Assembly: GCF_002160895.1 (NCBI RefSeq)
Contig: NZ_NFLL01000001.1
Span: 248,001 to 312,000 of the forward strand
Direction: 5' to 3'
Length of the DNA: 64,000 nt
DNA from: Faecalibacterium sp. An122
Lineage (GTDB): Bacteria > Bacillota > Clostridia > Oscillospirales > Ruminococcaceae
In this document: positions 8,495-16,432 of the stretch, piece after piece
Position numbering within the stretch: position 1 is the stretch's first letter
Layout: each line of letters opens with the position of its first letter
Made by a program: the position numbers and the translations under genes
Notes under the pieces: model-generated
Database searches by the model: none
What the model saw: only the letters and a program-made list of their open reading frames with translations
What the model was told of the DNA's origin: nothing

Positions 8495-8515
8495 CGCGGT
8501 CCAAAGGAGTTTTCT

Positions 8516-9592
8516 ATGTACAGAATGCCGGCTGAATACGAGCCGCACCGCGCAACACTGATGATCTGGCCGGTACGCCCGGGCAGCTGGGGAAAAGATC
8601 CTCAGGCTGCACAGGACGCCTTTGTGCGGGTCTTTGAAGCCATCACCCAGAGTGAAGATCTTTATCTCTTGGCTGATCCGGACCATTTGGAGCAGGCCCG
8701 CGCTGCAGTGGCGCATTTAGATCGGGTGCACCTGATCTGCATGGATTCCAATGATGCCTGGGCGCGGGATGTTGGGCCTACCTTCGTCAAAAATGACAGG
8801 GGAGAGCTCAAGGGCATCAGCTGGAGCTTCAACGCCTGGGGCGGTACGGTTGACGGCCTCTATGCCGACTGGCAAAAAGACGACGCCATTGCGTCCGCCT
8901 TTTGTCAGGAACTGGGTTTGCCCTGGGACGATGCGGCTCCGTTTGTACTGGAGGGCGGCAGCATTCATACCGACGGCGAGGGGACCGCTCTCGTCACCGA
9001 GAGCTGCCTGCTTTCGGCCGGGCGGAATCCGTCCATGAGCCGCGAGGAAATCGAGGCAGAACTTTGCCGCCGTCTGGGAGTCGAGAAAGTGTTGTGGCTG
9101 CCGCGGGGCATTTACAACGACGAGACCAACGAGCACGTGGACAATGTCTGCGCTTTTGTCGCCCCTGGCGAGGTAGTTCTGGCCTGGACCGACAACGAAT
9201 CCGACCCGCAATACCCGCTTTCTGCCGCAGATCTGGCTTATCTGCAGAGTGCAACCGATGCCAAAGGGCGGTCTTTAAAGATTCACAAGCTGCCCATCCC
9301 GGATCAGCCCATCCTCTGCAGCGAGGAGGACTGCGCATCCTATTCGTTTGAACCGGGTGAGGACATTCGCGAGCCAGGGGAGCGCCTGGCGGCCAGCTAT
9401 GTGAATTTCTATTTCACCAACGGCGCCGTTCTGGTTCCTCAGTTCGGGGGCGAAAACGCCGCCAGCGACGCCCGCGCCTGCAAGATCCTGCAGCAGCTTT
9501 GCCCAAACCGTCAGGTTATCGGTCTGCCTGCGCGGGAAATCCTGCAGGGCGGGGGAAACATCCACTGCATTACACAGCAGATTCCGCTGTAA
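8516..9592 (+). CDS. aguA: Agmatine deiminase
   Basis: Hydrolyses agmatine to N-carbamoylputrescine and ammonia. The 358-residue protein has the peptidyl-arginine-deiminase-type (PPAD) fold: N-terminal MPAEYEPHRATLMIWP, the substrate segment NDAWARDVGP, the Asp/His part NEHVDNVC, and the catalytic cysteine in GGGNIHC (about residue 351). AAAGGAG lies 9 bases upstream of the ATG. It is 21 bases downstream of nspC and 15 upstream of aguB, well inside the operon. It links arginine decarboxylase to putrescine formation. Confidence 0.95.
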   Translation: MYRMPAEYEPHRATLMIWPVRPGSWGKDPQAAQDAFVRVFEAITQSEDLYLLADPDHLEQARAAVAHLDRVHLICMDSNDAWARDVGPTFVKNDRGELKGISWSFNAWGGTVDGLYADWQKDDAIASAFCQELGLPWDDAAPFVLEGGSIHTDGEGTALVTESCLLSAGRNPSMSREEIEAELCRRLGVEKVLWLPRGIYNDETNEHVDNVCAFVAPGEVVLAWTDNESDPQYPLSAADLAYLQSATDAKGRSLKIHKLPIPDQPILCSEEDCASYSFEPGEDIREPGERLAASYVNFYFTNGAVLVPQFGGENAASDARACKILQQLCPNRQVIGLPAREILQGGGNIHCITQQIPL

Positions 9593-9607
9593 AAGGAGGG
9601 AATATCC

Positions 9608-10489
9608 ATGCCACAGACCACTGTTGCGGCCATTCAGATGACCTGCTGCGCCGATCCGGCCCAGAACATCGCACACGCCGAGGAACTGGTGCGTCAGGCC
9701 GCCGCCAAAGGGGCACAGATTGTTCTGCTGCCCGAATTGTTCGAGCGGCCTTACTTCTGCCAGGAGCGCCGCTATGAATACTACGATTATGCGCTGCCCA
9801 TGGAAGAAAATCCGGCGATTCAGCGTTTTTCTGAGGTGTGCCGTGAACTGGAGCTGGTGATGCCCATCAGCTTTTACGAAAAGGACGGCACACGCCTGTT
9901 CAACAGCGTCGCCATGCTGGACGCAGACGGCAGCATCCTGGGTATTTATCGAAAGACCCACATCCCGGACGACCACTATTATCAGGAGAAATTTTATTTT
10001 ACCCCCGGAAACACCGATTTTCAGGTGTTCGATACACAGTATGGCCGGGTAGGCGTGGGCATCTGCTGGGATCAGTGGTTCCCGGAGACGGCCCGCTGCC
10101 TGGCACTGGCCGGGGCTGACATCATCTTGTATCCAACAGCAATCGGCAGTGAACCCATCCTGGATGTGGACAGTGCCGGTCACTGGCAGCGGACCATGCA
10201 GGGACATTCGGCAGCCAACATTATGCCGGTCGCTGCGGCAAACCGCTACGGAACCGAAGTGGTCACGCCGTGCAGGGAAAATGGCGGCCAGCAGAGCGCA
10301 CTGCGGTTTTACGGTACCAGCTTCTTGACGGATGAGACGGGAGCTGTCATTCAGCAGGCCGGCCGGGACGAAGACGCCGTCCTGACCGCAAGCTATGACT
10401 TTGCGGCCATTCGGCAGGCCCGTCTGGAATGGGGCTTGTTCCGGGACCGCCGGCCTGAGTGTTACGGTGCCATTTGTGATCTGGATTGA
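9608..10489 (+). CDS. aguB: N-carbamoylputrescine amidase
   Basis: Nitrilase-superfamily amidohydrolase of 293 residues that splits N-carbamoylputrescine into putrescine, CO2 and ammonia. The catalytic triad is visible: Glu43 in LLPELFE, Lys116 in YRKTHIPD and Cys153 in GVGICWDQWFPE. AAAGGAGGG precedes the ATG by about 8 bases. It is the last gene of the operon; a terminator follows 50 bases later. Together with SpeA and AguA it completes arginine to putrescine, the amine acceptor for the carboxyspermidine route encoded by the earlier genes. Confidence 0.95.
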   Translation: MPQTTVAAIQMTCCADPAQNIAHAEELVRQAAAKGAQIVLLPELFERPYFCQERRYEYYDYALPMEENPAIQRFSEVCRELELVMPISFYEKDGTRLFNSVAMLDADGSILGIYRKTHIPDDHYYQEKFYFTPGNTDFQVFDTQYGRVGVGICWDQWFPETARCLALAGADIILYPTAIGSEPILDVDSAGHWQRTMQGHSAANIMPVAAANRYGTEVVTPCRENGGQQSALRFYGTSFLTDETGAVIQQAGRDEDAVLTASYDFAAIRQARLEWGLFRDRRPECYGAICDLD

Positions 10490-10538
10490 TAGCAGTCCAA
10501 TTCAAACCTGCAGCCATATCATAGAATAAGGTTTTTGA

Positions 10539-10589
10539 AACGCATCCCAAAATCTGTGCGGGGCACAGGTGAGGGGTGCGTTTTTTGTT
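10539..10589 (+). terminator. Rho-independent terminator ending the polyamine operon
   Basis: Outer stem ACGCATCCC / GGGGTGCGT with an inner CTGTGC / GCACAG hairpin, followed by TTTTTTGTT. It sits about 50 bases after aguB. Confidence 0.85.
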
Positions 10590-10651
10590 GGCTGGCGTTC
10601 TGGACGAAAACAGCCGGACAGTCTAAATCGGCTCAAAAGAACCCAAGAGAG

Positions 10652-10726
10652 AAGGGCCCTTTTTGCCTGTATATAAATTTCGTATAATGTAGGTTATACG
10701 AAAAACAGGGAAGTGAAAAAGCCCTT
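10652..10726. repeat. Nested 75-bp palindrome with a loxP/dif-like core
   Basis: Core arms TTTCGTATAA (10678-10687) and TTATACGAAA (10694-10703) are perfect inverted repeats around the 6-base spacer TGTAGG. Outward lie CCTGT/ACAGG (10666-10670, 10705-10709), TTTTT/AAAAA and AAGGGC/GCCCTT (10652-10657, 10721-10726). The 24 bases 10679-10702 match the middle of phage P1 loxP at 22 positions (compared from memory of the known site), and the arm-6-arm layout resembles a Xer dif core. It could instead be a regulator operator or a small palindromic repeat element. Confidence 0.6.
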
Positions 10727-10846
10727 TTAAGCCGCTTTTGGGTCTTTCGGCCAGTTTTGGCCGCCGCCAGCCGTCCGGACCGGTTCAAACTGGTCCAAAT
10801 CGCATTTTTTCAAAATATGCTCATTTTATGATTTTTTAAATAAAAA

Positions 10847-10874
10847 CAGACTCCAGATTTTGCTCTGGAGTCTG
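10847..10874 (-). terminator. Terminator for the leftward SRPBCC gene
   Basis: Perfect 11-bp inverted repeat CAGACTCCAGA / TCTGGAGTCTG with a 6-base loop. Read leftward it is followed by TTTTTATTT, which fits termination of the gene ending at 10965. Confidence 0.8.
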
Positions 10875-10964
10875 CGTGGTTCTTTTTATGGTCAGCCCAG
10901 CTTCAAGCAAGCCGGCCATCTGTTTTTCATTCAGTACACTCGGTTCATCACGGTGTGCAGTGCA

Positions 10965-11384
10965 TCATGAATGGATTCTTTTAGATTCGCTGCAAATTGC
11001 TCTGCGCAAATCGGTTATAAGCTGAGCCTGCTGCTTTTTCAGGTATCCTTTTACAAACGGCTTCATCCAGACCTTCTTCACCGATACGTACTCTGTGAAG
11101 TCCACCACCGTCGCCAAGCCTCGCTGCCGGAATCTTCCAACCCAGCGGCCATGCAGATTGGTGTTGTCCATCTCCAGTTCCCAAAGCTGCCCCGGTTTTG
11201 CCCTTATGATTGTGAATTTTGTGACATATCCGTCTGCTGTGTATTCCAGAAAAGCTTCCGGGCCAAGGATTTGCACGCGGCTTAGATCAGTCCGCCACCT
11301 TGGATATTCGCTTGCTGTTGTCACAACGCTCCACGCCTTGTGTACATCACCAGGAAGAACAGATTTTAAATTTGATACCGTCAT
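10965..11384 (-). CDS. SRPBCC (START/polyketide-cyclase-like) family protein
   Basis: A 139-residue protein with the helix-grip layout of SRPBCC proteins, which hold a small hydrophobic ligand in a deep pocket. Family-like stretches are VHKAWSVVTTASEYPRW at the N-terminus, then LEYTADGYVTKF, and a C-terminal amphipathic helix (FVKGYLKKQQAQLITDLRR). No signal peptide or membrane segment. It is the last gene of a leftward run of small genes with AT-richer composition by eye than the surrounding operons. The ribosome binding site is weak (GATGG). Ligand and role are unknown; close relatives are usually annotated as polyketide cyclase or activator of Hsp90-like without proof. Confidence 0.75.
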   Translation of the reverse strand: MTVSNLKSVLPGDVHKAWSVVTTASEYPRWRTDLSRVQILGPEAFLEYTADGYVTKFTIIRAKPGQLWELEMDNTNLHGRWVGRFRQRGLATVVDFTEYVSVKKVWMKPFVKGYLKKQQAQLITDLRRAICSESKRIHS

Positions 11385-11436
11385 TTTTGTCTATCCATCA
11401 TCAAGTCATCAACATCCAAACCTTCAGACCCTAGGC

Positions 11437-11649
11437 TCAGAATTTCTCTTTAACCCGATCCAAATCTTCCTGGTCAATCCATTCTTCAATAAAGCCGCAG
11501 GTGCAGCAAACATAGCGATGGACCGGCGCCGTCGAAAAAATCGACAAGCCCAGCGGAATGTAATTCCCGGAACCATAAGCGCCCGCTTTGCCTGGAACGC
11601 GGACAATCTCATGGCTGCCGCATTTGGGACAAGTATGGGTATTCTTCAT
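11437..11649 (-). CDS. Small zinc-ribbon protein
   Basis: 70-residue protein with two CxxC pairs: CPKC at residues 8-11 and CCTC near residues 48-51, spaced like a rubredoxin-type zinc ribbon. The middle is short and non-repetitive, and no other domain is present. It lies 52 bases upstream of the SRPBCC gene and 30 bases downstream of the DUF3795 gene in the same direction, so co-transcription is likely. AAGGCGG precedes the ATG. Such proteins bind one zinc ion and may bind nucleic acid or a protein partner; nothing in the sequence decides this. Confidence 0.7.
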   Translation of the reverse strand: MKNTHTCPKCGSHEIVRVPGKAGAYGSGNYIPLGLSIFSTAPVHRYVCCTCGFIEEWIDQEDLDRVKEKF

Positions 11650-11679
11650 TGTATCATCCGCCTTTCCGACGGTACATCG

Positions 11680-12114
11680 TCATCTTTTTCGATAGCAAAG
11701 GATCTCTGGATCTGAACCGTTGGGGCCATATTCGGACACCAGAAGGTATTTTTCATCAGCAACCACCCCATAACAGCGGTCACTGCCCGGGATTTCAACC
11801 TGATTTCCGAAATAGATATTCTGGTCTGTCAGCAACTTGACGGTTTCCCCATTTGGCAGCGGATACGCCAGATTGACATAAAAGCCATTCAGCAAATACA
11901 GATCCTTCACAGCCAAGCCGGGAATCCCCAGCGCCTGAATCTCCCGAATCAGAGACTGTTTCAGATTCTGATAGGCATCAAAGCTCGAATCCTGAATGCA
12001 TTTTGCTGCGACGCAAACACCACCGAAGGGATGGCCGCCTGTCTCCTGACAGCCGCCGCAATCCGTTTTTCTTGGACAGGCTTCACAGCAGTCCGAACCA
12101 CAAATGGACTTCAT
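11680..12114 (-). CDS. Cysteine-rich DUF3795-type protein
   Basis: 144-residue protein whose first 40 residues hold eight cysteines (CGSDCCEACPRKTDCGGC, CVAAKC), a pattern typical of DUF3795 proteins and suggestive of zinc or an iron-sulfur cluster. The remainder (about residues 45-144) looks like a small globular beta-rich domain with no recognised motif. AAAGGA lies about 7 bases before the ATG. It sits between the YhfC-type protease gene (28 bases upstream) and the zinc-ribbon gene, and all read leftward. Function is unknown; the metal-binding idea is inference from the cysteines. Confidence 0.65.
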   Translation of the reverse strand: MKSICGSDCCEACPRKTDCGGCQETGGHPFGGVCVAAKCIQDSSFDAYQNLKQSLIREIQALGIPGLAVKDLYLLNGFYVNLAYPLPNGETVKLLTDQNIYFGNQVEIPGSDRCYGVVADEKYLLVSEYGPNGSDPEILCYRKR

Positions 12115-12142
12115 AGGAGTTCCTTTCCATTCTCAAGGAATT

Positions 12143-12925
12143 TTATACCTTCAGTTCAAGATATGCCTTGCGGACGTACCAGACCACAGCGGCGGTCATT
12201 GCAGCAACCACAATTTCCGTCAGTGCGATGGAAACATTCGACAGCAAAACCGCTGCAAAATCCACCACGAAATGTGCTCCAAAGGCGGCCCAATACCACC
12301 GGCCATTCTTTTCCTTGACAGCACGGTAGATCAAAACCGACAGCGCAATCTGCAAACAGACCGCCACAATCCGCTCAAACCCAGCGGCAAAAAAGAGCAA
12401 AGCCGGCGTCTCCCAGAGTGCAGACAGTCCCTGAATGGCTGTCTGGCGGGTCGCTTCATCCAGACCTTCCAGAACGCCGTTCATGGAACCGCTGTTGATC
12501 ATGGTGGAGTTGACCAGGTTGTTGATGGATGCCAGGCCCAGCAGGAGGATCGCTTCAATTCCTCCATGGCCCACACCATACATCAGTGCATTTTCTTTGG
12601 TGAGATAGTTCCGCATGACAAATTTCATGCCCAGGTACCGCCCGGTTTCCTCAAAGGCCGCCGCCATCAGGGCACCATACAGCGCATAGAGAAAAGGATT
12701 CCCGGTGATCAGGTCTCCGGTCGCCTGGAAAACCATCGAATGCACCATGCTTTCCAGCGTCAGCGCAAAGATCACGAACACCAGCAGGCCGGTGCCGAAA
12801 CTAAAGAAAGCCGCCTTCTTTTTGCGCCACAGGTAGATAAAAAGACCGATCGGCAGGCCAAAAGCCGCCACCAGCGAAAACATCATGCCGACAACATTGC
12901 CGACTGGTACAGGTTGCAGTTCCAT
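12143..12925 (-). CDS. YhfC family intramembrane metalloprotease-like protein
   Basis: 260-residue protein with about seven hydrophobic helices. It resembles YhfC, a membrane family related to CAAX-type proteases: the motif EETGRYLGMKFVMR (about residues 90-105) and the later VGHGGIEA (about 116-123) would supply the Glu and His residues of the active site. Substrates are unknown; the wider superfamily handles prenylated proteins, bacteriocin immunity and signalling. AAGGAGG stands 9 bases before the ATG. It is the first gene of a leftward group, driven by an excellent promoter overlapped by three copies of a 9-base operator-like repeat, so tight regulation is likely. Confidence 0.75.
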   Translation of the reverse strand: MELQPVPVGNVVGMMFSLVAAFGLPIGLFIYLWRKKKAAFFSFGTGLLVFVIFALTLESMVHSMVFQATGDLITGNPFLYALYGALMAAAFEETGRYLGMKFVMRNYLTKENALMYGVGHGGIEAILLLGLASINNLVNSTMINSGSMNGVLEGLDEATRQTAIQGLSALWETPALLFFAAGFERIVAVCLQIALSVLIYRAVKEKNGRWYWAAFGAHFVVDFAAVLLSNVSIALTEIVVAAMTAAVVWYVRKAYLELKV

Positions 12926-12963
12926 TTCCGTTTACCTCCTTGAATGTCAACCACATCGCAGTG

Positions 12964-12996
12964 AACGATTAACTTTTAGCTTAATCGTTAATCGTT
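12964..12996 (-). promoter_or_regulatory. Operator-like triple repeat at the yhfC-type gene
   Basis: AACGATTAA at 12964-12972 is the inverse of TTAATCGTT at 12981-12989, and a second copy of TTAATCGTT overlaps it at 12988-12996. The group lies from the predicted transcription start (about 12996) into the leader, an ideal place for a repressor. The regulator is not identifiable from the window. Confidence 0.65.
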
Positions 12997-13002
12997 GACT
13001 GC

Positions 13003-13031
13003 ATTATAACAGGCCTCTGTCCTTCTGTCAA
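13003..13031 (-). promoter_or_regulatory. Consensus sigma-A promoter for the YhfC-type gene
   Basis: On the minus strand TTGACA (13026-13031), 17-bp spacer, TATAAT (13003-13008): a perfect consensus. A near-perfect 13-bp inverted repeat (13008-13020 and 13041-13053) brackets the -35 box, so DNA or RNA structure could also influence it. Confidence 0.85.
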
Positions 13032-13067
13032 CGCCATGGAACAGAGGTCTGTTCAAACCTGTTTTTC

Positions 13068-14246
13068 TTACTGCTGCTTGTCCGGGTCGTCTGTTTCCTC
13101 CTTAAAATCCTCTGTCATGGATGGGAGAATCTCGGGCAGCGCCTCCCCTGTCCACTCCCCTGTTGGCTGCATCTCTTCTTGGATACCAGTTTCCTCTTGG
13201 GGGACTTCTGTTTTCAGAGCTTCGGCAGATTTGGGGTTCTTCACAGCCCCCAGCGGGTTAGCTTCGATGGCAGCACGCACCTGTGCATCCTGCAGATGGG
13301 TATAGATTTGGGTGGTTCCCACATTGCTGTGGCCTAAAAGCTCTTTCAGGGTCAAAACATCCACCATGCCGGTCTGATACATCAGGGTGGCGGCAGTATG
13401 GCGCAGCTTATGGGTTGAGTATCCCTTCAGCCCCGCCGCTTTCATGGCGCCGGTAATCAGCTGTTCCACCCGCCGGTTGGAGATGCGGTCTTTGCGCCGC
13501 CGGGTGATGAAGACGGCCGGTTCCTTGGGCGAAAGCCCCTCAACCGCTCCCCTCTTTTGCAGATAGAGATCCAGCGCATCGATGCAGGCGTCGTTCAGAT
13601 AAACCATCCGCTCCTTATGCCCCTTGCCAAAGAGGCGGATCTGACGCCCGGCCAAATCGATGTCCTCCATATTCATCCCTACCAGCTCAGACAAACGCAT
13701 TCCGCAGTTCAGGAATAAAACCGTCATGCAGTAATCCCGTTCCGGGAAATCGCTGAGGGTTCGGGTAGCTTCCAGAAGATCCCGCGCCTGCTCTGCAGTC
13801 AGATACTTGGGCAGAACCTTATCCAGTTTCGGAGGGCTGACCGCTGCGGTGGGATCGTTTTCCAGACGGCTGGCGTGGTTAACCATAAAATCATAAAACC
13901 CATGAAGGCTGGCCAGCCGCCGGGCGGTGGAAGATTTCTTGTTGCCGCAGGTCTGGTTCAGATAATAGAGATACTCATATATATCTTCCTTGGTGACACT
14001 GCCCCAAAAAGCGGTATCCAGTCCTTTGGGGTCAATCTCCTGCACAGGCGCATCCTCTGATACAAGGCCTTTCCTCTGCTTCATGAATTTGCTAAAATTC
14101 CGCAGGTCGCAATAGTAGTTGAAGGCCGTGTTGGGGCTTTTGCCTGCAATTACCTCCAGATACCGCACGTAATCCACAATATCCTGCGAGGCATCCTGAA
14201 AGGGTTTGTGCTTGGATGGATTTTTCTCGTCCAAATAAATCGACAT
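13068..14246 (-). CDS. Tyrosine recombinase (XerC/XerD-like) with acidic C-terminal extension
   Basis: 392-residue site-specific recombinase. The N-terminal SAM-like core-binding domain (residues about 20-125) is followed by the catalytic domain with the complete set Arg184 (GMRLSEL), Lys208 (GKGHKER), His279/Arg282 (HKLRH), His306 (LGHSN) and Tyr315 (TTQIYTHL). Xer proteins normally end 15-20 residues after the tyrosine; here 77 residues follow, the last 55 acidic and proline-rich. It may be the chromosome-dimer resolvase of this lineage or a mobile-element integrase. It lies between accessory genes and the HAM1/radA housekeeping genes, 2.4 kb from a dif/loxP-like palindrome. Confidence 0.88.
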   Translation of the reverse strand: MSIYLDEKNPSKHKPFQDASQDIVDYVRYLEVIAGKSPNTAFNYYCDLRNFSKFMKQRKGLVSEDAPVQEIDPKGLDTAFWGSVTKEDIYEYLYYLNQTCGNKKSSTARRLASLHGFYDFMVNHASRLENDPTAAVSPPKLDKVLPKYLTAEQARDLLEATRTLSDFPERDYCMTVLFLNCGMRLSELVGMNMEDIDLAGRQIRLFGKGHKERMVYLNDACIDALDLYLQKRGAVEGLSPKEPAVFITRRRKDRISNRRVEQLITGAMKAAGLKGYSTHKLRHTAATLMYQTGMVDVLTLKELLGHSNVGTTQIYTHLQDAQVRAAIEANPLGAVKNPKSAEALKTEVPQEETGIQEEMQPTGEWTGEALPEILPSMTEDFKEETDDPDKQQ

Positions 14247-14295
14247 AACCGTCCTCGTGTTTCTATGTATTCGCCCTCATAAAAGGGCTAACGCT

Positions 14296-14925
14296 TTAGA
14301 GTGCAAGGGCTTTCTTTAAAAAGGCAACCACCCGTCTGCGGTATTCCCCGACAATGATGCTGTCGCCGGACAGGTCTTCGTCTTCATCGTCTACGAAATA
14401 ACGCATGGTCCGGCAGTCCAGAGACAGAGAGTCCAATGGCCATCCCGGTTGCCGTTTGGGAGAAGGACAATCTACCATATAGAAAGCGGAGTCTTTTACG
14501 TCTTCGCTGCTTCCCATGAATGACTCGACCTTTCCCCTGTTGTAAACAGCAATTCCGTCCAGATAATAGGCCAGGACCTTTCCTCCCAGCGCGTGAACCA
14601 AATCTGCATAATGGGCGATCATCTCCTCGTCGTTCAGACGATGGACCCCGCCGGGCGTCCGGACATGGAGTCCCGGCTGACGCGGATCATCCAAAGGAAG
14701 CCCATCAAAGTATAATCCTGCATCGTTGCAAATGACACGGTCAAAGTAGGCTCCATAAAACTTCGCCTTGAGGATGGCGTTTTCCTCCGGAGTGTTCCCT
14801 ATCTCCTCGGGTTCTTGGTCGATCTGCAAATCCTGCAAAGTATAAAACGTAATGTCACAGCCGCTGAGCAGAGCTTTAAACCGTTCCACTTTGGATGGGT
14901 TGGTGGTGCCAATCAATACTTCCAC
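14296..14925 (-). CDS. HAM1/RdgB-like non-canonical purine NTP pyrophosphatase, divergent
   Basis: 209-residue protein of the Maf/HAM1 fold, predicted to hydrolyse ITP, dITP or XTP to the monophosphate and cleanse the nucleotide pool. It has the N-terminal substrate loop TTNPSKVERF, ENAILKAKFYG and the acidic metal site CNDAGLYFDGLP. After that it diverges: the usual GxPGxxSARYAG segment reads RQPGLHVRTPGG, and the terminal SHR motif is replaced by EYRRR. Start is GTG at 14925 with GGAG 8 bases before. It lies 39 bases downstream of radA and may share its transcript. Substrate range is therefore less sure than for a canonical RdgB. Confidence 0.75.
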   Translation of the reverse strand: MEVLIGTTNPSKVERFKALLSGCDITFYTLQDLQIDQEPEEIGNTPEENAILKAKFYGAYFDRVICNDAGLYFDGLPLDDPRQPGLHVRTPGGVHRLNDEEMIAHYADLVHALGGKVLAYYLDGIAVYNRGKVESFMGSSEDVKDSAFYMVDCPSPKRQPGWPLDSLSLDCRTMRYFVDDEDEDLSGDSIIVGEYRRRVVAFLKKALAL

Positions 14926-14964
14926 ATCGTTTCTCCATTCTGTTCCGGTATCTCGTTTCGCGGG

Positions 14965-16371
14965 TTACCCCTGACCGATATTCAGCGCCGCAATGGCATC
15001 GGATACATAGGCCGCACCGATCAGCTTCAGACCCGGATAATCGGCGGGGCTGAGATGCCGCAGGCTGTGTCTCGGGATCACTGCCTGCTCAAATCCGATA
15101 CGCTCCGCCTCATGCAGGCGCTGTTCCAGATTGGGCACACTGCGCACCTCGCCGCCGAGGCCCACTTCGCCAATGGCGATCAGCTTATCGCTGACCGGCT
15201 TATCCAGCAGAGACGAAATCAAACTCAGACAGACCGCCAGATCACAGGAGGTATCCCGCAGGGCAATGCCACCCACGATATTGATATAGACATCCAGATT
15301 CCCGAAGAAATACCCTGCCCGCCGTTCCAGCACAGCCAGAAGCAGATTGATGCGGTTGTAGTCGTAACCAGTGCAGGCCCGCCGGGGCGACGGGAATGTG
15401 GTTTTTGCTGCCAATGCCTGAATTTCACTCAGGATAGGCCGGGTGCCTTCCATAGTGCAGGCCACGCAGTTTCCCGACACACCCAGAGGCCGCCCTTCCA
15501 GAAGCATCTGGGAGGGATTGGCGATCTCGGTCAGTCCCTTGCCTGTCATATCGAACATGCCCAGCTCATTGGTGGAACCATAGCGGTTTTTGGCCGCCCG
15601 CAGAATGCGATACGGCAGCATCTTGTCCCCTTCAAAATAGAGAACCGTATCCACAATGTGCTCCATGACCTTGGGTCCGGCAATGGCACCATCCTTGTTG
15701 ACGTGGCCCACCAAGAACATGGGGATTTCCTGCTTTTTGGCCACTGCCAGCAGACGGGCGGTACTCTCCTTGACCTGGCTGACGGTACCCGACGAAGAAG
15801 AGATGTCCACGCACCGCATGGTCTGGATGGAGTCAATCACCACCAGGTCCGGTTTTTCCTTTTCTATCAGGCCGCAGATTTCATCCACATCGTTTTCCGC
15901 CGCCAGATAGATGTTGTCCTGGGCGATGTTCAGCCGGGCGGCGCGGAGCTTCACCTGCCGGACCGATTCCTCGCCGGTGATATACAGAACCGTATACCGG
16001 TCCGAAATCGCCCCGCAGAGCTGAAGCAGCATAGTGGATTTGCCCACGCCCGGCTCACCGCTCAGCAGAACCACTCCGCCCAGCACGATACCGCCGCCCA
16101 GCACCCGGTCCAGCTCGGTGATGCCGGTGACGATCCGGCTTTTCTCCTCGGTGGTGCTGATCTCCGAAAGGCGCTTGGCGGTCAGGGTGGTGACCCCTTC
16201 CTGGCGGGGCGCAGCCTTGGCCGCTCCGCTGCCCGCTTTGGGCGCCTCTGCAATGACATCTTCGCTCATGGTGTTCCAGCTGCCGCAGCTGGGGCATCGG
16301 CCCATCCAGCGGGGGCTTGTCTCACCACAGTTGGAGCAGACATAGACGGTTTTCAGTTTGGGCTCTTTCAT
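14965..16371 (-). CDS. radA: DNA repair protein RadA/Sms
   Basis: 468-residue RecA-related branch-migration helicase for homologous recombination. N-terminal C4 zinc finger (CSNCG ... CPSCGSW), RecA-like ATPase with Walker A GEPGVGKSTM and the RadA-specific motif KNRYGSTNE, then a Lon-protease-like C-terminal domain (PSPRRACTGYDYNR onward). The start at 16371 follows AGGAG by about 9 bases and directly precedes the zinc finger; longer in-frame starts would add an unrelated 48 residues. It is followed by the HAM1-like gene. Length and motifs are canonical. Confidence 0.97.
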   Translation of the reverse strand: MKEPKLKTVYVCSNCGETSPRWMGRCPSCGSWNTMSEDVIAEAPKAGSGAAKAAPRQEGVTTLTAKRLSEISTTEEKSRIVTGITELDRVLGGGIVLGGVVLLSGEPGVGKSTMLLQLCGAISDRYTVLYITGEESVRQVKLRAARLNIAQDNIYLAAENDVDEICGLIEKEKPDLVVIDSIQTMRCVDISSSSGTVSQVKESTARLLAVAKKQEIPMFLVGHVNKDGAIAGPKVMEHIVDTVLYFEGDKMLPYRILRAAKNRYGSTNELGMFDMTGKGLTEIANPSQMLLEGRPLGVSGNCVACTMEGTRPILSEIQALAAKTTFPSPRRACTGYDYNRINLLLAVLERRAGYFFGNLDVYINIVGGIALRDTSCDLAVCLSLISSLLDKPVSDKLIAIGEVGLGGEVRSVPNLEQRLHEAERIGFEQAVIPRHSLRHLSPADYPGLKLIGAAYVSDAIAALNIGQG

Positions 16372-16432
16372 CTTGCAACTTCTCCTGACTCTTTTTACGT
16401 TATAATACCACGGCATGGGCAGACCTGCAAGC

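Larger units (their letters stand above)
10590..10964. other. Gene-free stretch with several inverted repeats
   Basis: No coding frame is convincing here. It holds the loxP/dif-like palindrome (10652-10726), a CGGCCA/TTGGCCG hairpin near 10749-10763, an imperfect GGACCGGTT/AACTGGTCC repeat near 10777-10796 and a perfect 11-bp terminator hairpin (10847-10874). The stretch 10800-10850 is very AT-rich. It marks the border between the polyamine operon and a leftward accessory group. Confidence 0.6.

Noticed and set aside
10781-10800. GGACCGGTT/AACTGGTCC inverted repeat as a terminator
   Set aside because: No T-run follows on either strand; probably a chance or weak operator-like repeat.
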